The notes beneath the pieces were generated by a model that had not been told where the DNA came from, ran no database searches, and was given only the letters and a program-made list of their open reading frames with translations. A stretch of 64,000 bases of DNA, from assembly GCA_000719105.1 (NCBI GenBank), contig JODX01000005.1, positions 372,001 to 436,000 on the forward strand, given 5' to 3'. Below are positions 60,649 to 64,000 of this stretch, piece after piece; the stretch's first letter is position 1; the number at the start of each line of letters is the position of its first letter. Source of the stretch: Streptomyces sclerotialus (GTDB lineage Bacteria; Actinomycetota; Actinomycetes; Streptomycetales; Streptomycetaceae). Made by a program: the position numbers and the translations under genes.

Positions 60649-62769
60649 ATGACGACCGAGCCCGAATCCTTCCCCCGCCGGCACGCGCGCACCCAGCGGT
60701 TCACCCTCGGCGCGCCGCGTTCGTTCACCGTCTCCCCCGACGGTTCCCGTGTCGTGTTCCTGCGGTCGGCCTCCGGCACCGACCGGGCCGGCAAGCTGTG
60801 GGTGCTCGATCCGGCGACCGGCGAGGAACGCCTCGCCGCCGATCCCCCGGCCCTGCTGAGCGGCAGGGCGGAGGAGCTGTCCGCCGCGGAGCGGGCGCGC
60901 CGCGAGCGCAGCCGCGAGGGCGGCGCCGGCATCGTCGGCTACGCCACCGACGTGGCCGTCGAGCTGGCCTCTTTCTCCTTGTCAGGGCGGCTTTTCGTGG
61001 CCGAGTTGCGGGCCGGTACCGCCCGGGCGCTCCCGGTCCCCGGGCCGGTGATCGACCCGCGTCCCTCCCCCGACGGACGCCTCGTCGCCTACGTCGCCGG
61101 GGGTGCCCTGCGCGTCGTCGGTGCGGAGGGCGAGGGCGACCGGGCGCTGCTGGAACCGGAGGCGGAGGGGGTGACGTACGGGCTGGCCGAGTTCGTGGCG
61201 GCCGAGGAGATGGACCGTCCCCGTGGTTTCTGGTGGTCGCCCGAGGGGGACCGGCTGCTGGTCGCGCGGGTGGACGACACGCCGGTGCGGCGCTGGTGGA
61301 TCTCCGATCCGGCGCATCCGGAACGGGAGCCGCAGCGGGTCGCGTACCCGGCCGCCGGGACCGACAACGCGGAGGTCCGGCTGTTCGTCGCGGGGCTCGG
61401 CGGGCAGCGCACGGAGGTGGAGTGGGACCGGGCCCGGTATCCGTATCTCGCGCGTGTGCACTGGTCAGCGGCGGGTGCGCCGCTGATCCTGGTGCAGGCG
61501 CGCGATCAGTGCAGCCAGCTCTACCTGGCCGTGGACCCGGACTCGGGGGCCACCCGGATGGTGCACGCCGATGAAGATCCACATTGGCTTGAACTGTTCC
61601 CCGGTGCACCGGCCTGGACGCCCTCCGGGCAGCTCGTGCGGATCGCCGACGAGGGCGGTGCGCGGGTGCTCGCGGTGGGCGAGCGGCCGTTGACGGGCGC
61701 CGCGCTGCATGTGCGTGCCGTACTGGACGTGACGGACGAGGACGTGCTGATCTCCGCGTCCGCCGGGGACACCGCGACCGACTTGGAGATCGGCGAGGTG
61801 CACGTGTACCGCGTGAACGAGCTGGGTGTGGAGCGCCTGACACAGGAGCCCGGGGTGCACTCGGCGGTCCGCGCGGGCGGGGTGACGGTGCTGTCCTCCG
61901 CCGTACCGCACGAACCCGGTACCCGGGTCCAGGTGCTGAGGGACGGCAAGAAGGTGGCGACGGTCGCCTCGTACGCGGAGCATCCCCGGCTGACCCCGCG
62001 CATGACCCTCACCGAAGGGGGCGCACGCCGCATCCCGTGCGCCGTGCTGTTGCCTACGGACTACCAGGGTGACGCCCCCCTGCCCGTGCTCATGGACCCG
62101 TACGGCGGGCCGCACGGCCAGCGGGTGCTCGCCGCGCACAACGCGCATCTGACCTCGCAGTGGTTCGCCGACCAGGGCTTTGCGGTGGTCGTCGCGGACG
62201 GGCGCGGGACGCCGGGCCGCTCCCCCGCCTGGGAGAAGGCGGTCAAGGACGACCTCGCGGCCGTCGTGCTCGAGGACCAGGTGGACGCCCTGCACGCGCT
62301 GGCCGCCGACTTCCCGCTCGACCTGGACCGGGTGGCGATCCGGGGCTGGTCCTTCGGCGGCTATCTCGCGGGGCTCGCGGTGCTGCGCCGCCCGGACGTC
62401 TTCCACGCCGGCATCGTCGGCGCGCCGGTGACGGACCTGCGCCTGTACGACACCCACTACCAGGAGCGCTACCTCGGACACCCGGGCGAGCGGCCGGAGG
62501 TGTACTCGCGGAACTCGCTGATCGACGACTCGGGGCTGGTGGGGGCCGTCGAGCCGGCCCGCCCGACGATGGTGATCCACGGCCTGGCGGACGACAACGT
62601 CGTGGTGGCGCACTCGCTGCGGCTGTCCTCGGCCCTGCTCGCCGCGGGCCGCCCCCACGAGGTGCTCCCCCTGTCCGGCGTCACCCACATGACCCCGCAG
62701 GAGACGGTCGCGGAGAACCTGCTGCGCCTCCAGCTCGACTTCCTGCGGCGCGCCCTGAACCCGGGCTGA
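60649..62769 (+). CDS. S9-family serine peptidase (dipeptidyl-peptidase IV-like)
   Basis: Predicted 706 residues. The ATG at 60649 was chosen because family-like sequence begins there; the preceding in-frame stretch is basic. An N-terminal beta-propeller (about 30-430, RSFTVSPDGSRVVFLRS early) precedes an alpha/beta catalytic domain with Ser 568 (GWSFGGY), Asp 648 (GLADDN) and His 680 (GVTHMT). It cleaves oligopeptides, typically after proline; no signal peptide, so cytoplasmic. A peptide-transport ATPase gene follows convergently. No clear ribosome site, so a leaderless transcript is possible. Confidence 0.93.
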   Translation: MTTEPESFPRRHARTQRFTLGAPRSFTVSPDGSRVVFLRSASGTDRAGKLWVLDPATGEERLAADPPALLSGRAEELSAAERARRERSREGGAGIVGYATDVAVELASFSLSGRLFVAELRAGTARALPVPGPVIDPRPSPDGRLVAYVAGGALRVVGAEGEGDRALLEPEAEGVTYGLAEFVAAEEMDRPRGFWWSPEGDRLLVARVDDTPVRRWWISDPAHPEREPQRVAYPAAGTDNAEVRLFVAGLGGQRTEVEWDRARYPYLARVHWSAAGAPLILVQARDQCSQLYLAVDPDSGATRMVHADEDPHWLELFPGAPAWTPSGQLVRIADEGGARVLAVGERPLTGAALHVRAVLDVTDEDVLISASAGDTATDLEIGEVHVYRVNELGVERLTQEPGVHSAVRAGGVTVLSSAVPHEPGTRVQVLRDGKKVATVASYAEHPRLTPRMTLTEGGARRIPCAVLLPTDYQGDAPLPVLMDPYGGPHGQRVLAAHNAHLTSQWFADQGFAVVVADGRGTPGRSPAWEKAVKDDLAAVVLEDQVDALHALAADFPLDLDRVAIRGWSFGGYLAGLAVLRRPDVFHAGIVGAPVTDLRLYDTHYQERYLGHPGERPEVYSRNSLIDDSGLVGAVEPARPTMVIHGLADDNVVVAHSLRLSSALLAAGRPHEVLPLSGVTHMTPQETVAENLLRLQLDFLRRALNPG

Positions 62770-62786
62770 GCGGTGCCGGACATGGC

Positions 62787-62822
62787 AACAGGCCGGGGTG
62801 ACATGGCGCACCCCGGCCTGTT
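62787..62822. terminator. Terminator between convergent S9 peptidase and ABC ATPase genes
   Basis: AACAGGCCGGGGTG (62787-62800) pairs exactly with CACCCCGGCCTGTT (62809-62822) around an 8-base loop, followed by TTTA; outer GGTGCCG/CGGCACC (62772-62778 / 62825-62831) extend it. Confidence 0.88.
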
Positions 62823-62943
62823 TACGGCACCCGCACGGCCGTACGCTGTACAGTCTCCCGCGTCCGTATATCGGTAACGCGTCGGCTAAGTTGCCTCAGC
62901 GTTAACGAAGTTGATTCGGATGTGCACTACTGCTCCCGGACGG

Positions 62944-63972
62944 CTACTCCGGCGGCACGACCTGCTTCTCCTCCGCGAAGTGACAGGCCGAGTCGTGCGC
63001 GGCGGGACCGGTGGAGGCACGGAACTCCTCGGGCACGGCCAGCGGCGGCACCTCCAGCGCGCACCGCTCGCGCGCCTTCCAGCAGCGGGTGCGGAAGCGG
63101 CAGCCGGAGGGGATGTTCGTCGGGGCGGGCACGTCGCCGGAGAGGATGATCCGCTCCCGGTGCTCCCGCGCCCCGGGGTCCGGCACGGGCACCGCGGAGA
63201 GCAGGGCCTGGGTGTAGGGGTGCGTCGGGTGGTCGTAGATCTCGCTCTCGGTGCCGATCTCCACGATCCGCCCGAGGTACATCACGCCGACCCGGTCGCA
63301 GATGTGCCGCACGATCGACAGGTCGTGCGCGATGAAGACGTAGGCGAGCCCGAACTCGCTCTGCAGCCGCTCCATCAGATTGATCACCTGGGCCTGTACG
63401 GACACGTCGAGCGCGGAGACCGGCTCGTCGGCGACGATGATCTCGGGCCGCAGCGCCAGCCCGCGCGCGATTCCGATGCGCTGCCGCTGGCCGCCGGAGA
63501 ACTGGTGCGGATAGCGGTTGACGTGCTCGGGGTTGAGCCCGACCACCTCCAGCAGCTCCCGGACCCTCGCGCGCCGGTCGCCCTTCGGGGCGGCCTCGGG
63601 GTGGATCTCGAACGGCTCCCCGACGATGTCGCCCACGGTCATCCGGGGGTTGAGGGAGGTGTACGGGTCCTGGAACACCATCTGGATGTTGCGCCGCACC
63701 GCCTTCAGCGCCCTGCCGGAGAGGCGGGTGATGTCCTCGCCCCGGTAGCGGATCGTCCCGGCGGTGGGCCGTTCCAGGTTGACCAGCATCCGGGCGACCG
63801 TGGACTTGCCGCAGCCGGACTCGCCGACGATGCCGAGCGTCTCGCCCTTGAGCAGCGTGAAGTCGACCCCGTCGACGGCCCGCACGGCACCGACCTGCTT
63901 CTTGAAGAGGACGCCCTGGGTCAGCGGGTAGTGCTTGACCAGGCCGCCGACCTCCAGCACCGGTTCAGCCAT
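62944..63972 (-). CDS. Oligopeptide/dipeptide ABC transporter ATP-binding protein (OppF/DppF type)
   Basis: Predicted 342 residues. Walker A is GESGCGKST at 50-58, the signature is [18 protein letters not shown] and Walker B ends [12 protein letters not shown]. The C-terminal oligo_HPY region is present ([17 protein letters not shown], then [10 protein letters not shown] with the cluster-type cysteines seen in OppF). It is one of two ATPases driving import of peptides through a five-gene transporter; the other subunits should lie just outside the window, upstream on the minus strand. The ATG at 63972 lies near the right edge. Confidence 0.95.
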   Translation of the reverse strand: MAEPVLEVGGLVKHYPLTQGVLFKKQVGAVRAVDGVDFTLLKGETLGIVGESGCGKSTVARMLVNLERPTAGTIRYRGEDITRLSGRALKAVRRNIQMVFQDPYTSLNPRMTVGDIVGEPFEIHPEAAPKGDRRARVRELLEVVGLNPEHVNRYPHQFSGGQRQRIGIARGLALRPEIIVADEPVSALDVSVQAQVINLMERLQSEFGLAYVFIAHDLSIVRHICDRVGVMYLGRIVEIGTESEIYDHPTHPYTQALLSAVPVPDPGAREHRERIILSGDVPAPTNIPSGCRFRTRCWKARERCALEVPPLAVPEEFRASTGPAAHDSACHFAEEKQVVPPE

Positions 63973-64000
63973 CCTCCAGGCACTCCCTCCAGAAGTGGCA

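Overview
The window looks like a stretch of the conserved core of a Streptomyces (or close Actinobacteria) chromosome. Base composition is very GC-rich, third codon positions are almost all G or C, GTG starts are common and TTG starts occur. Many products are actinobacterial hallmarks: DUF3107, DUF3117, DUF3152, MshB of mycothiol synthesis, a MoeZ with a rhodanese tail, TatB, a SigE-type ECF sigma factor with a zinc anti-sigma factor, and DUF397. From memory the gene order resembles the S. coelicolor SCO512x-518x region, and two blocks resemble M. tuberculosis (moeZ, DUF3152, TetR, DUF3107, ferritin-like protein, RhlE-type helicase; and mshB, fdxC, dapC, dapE, LOG, folP2, tagA, DUF3117, O-methyltransferase, sigE, anti-sigma, htrA, tatB, mrp). 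I could not search any database. I saw no tRNA, rRNA, CRISPR array or insertion sequence.

Layout. 1-2303: 3' part of a large flippase-like membrane protein. 2475-5707: two tandem secreted Tap-type peptidase lipoproteins. 5791-6969: MoeZ, behind a near-perfect SigR-type promoter. 7216-11788: a leftward glycosyltransferase / membrane protein / NAD-epimerase unit. 12082-14933: DUF3152 metallopeptidase-like protein and an alpha/beta hydrolase. 15332-18307: small conserved genes, TetR, DUF3107 and a ferritin-like protein. 18686-21037: DEAD-box helicase with a long Arg-rich repetitive tail. 21199-28165: hydrolase, NYN nuclease, a second SigR-type promoter before a 50-residue protein, MarC, PHP phosphoesterase, MFS pump and SUFU-domain protein. 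28890-34710: CorA, a channel-less MgtE-like protein coupled to DUF1003, a lipoprotein and Mrp. 34829-41391: tatB, htrA, anti-sigma and sigE with a self-type promoter, and a divergent O-methyltransferase. 41593-46969: DUF3117, enoyl-CoA hydratase, Tag, DivIVA-like protein, FolP2, LOG and DapE. 47092-56724: secreted proteins, DapC, ferredoxin, acetyltransferase, SirB1-like protein, VanW-type protein and MshB. 56777-60130 is different: broken HEPN and HsdR-like genes, Uma2, an HTH protein, a truncated RsbW-like ATPase and DUF397, which looks like a decayed accessory islet. 60280-63972: small membrane protein, S9 peptidase and OppF-type ATPase.

Themes. Envelope stress and protein quality control (SigE, anti-sigma factor, HtrA, TatB), lysine/diaminopimelate synthesis (DapC, DapE), thiol/redox and sulfur carrier chemistry (MoeZ, MshB, SigR-type promoters) and magnesium handling (CorA, MgtE-like). 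The signals I think most deserve a second look are the two SigR-type promoters, the sigE self-type promoter with an in-frame upstream start, two probable non-canonical start codons (CTG helicase, ATT methyltransferase), two interleaved 10-bp inverted repeats upstream of a small secreted protein, an atypical-codon insert in the glycosyltransferase, and the uncharacterised three-gene glycan unit.
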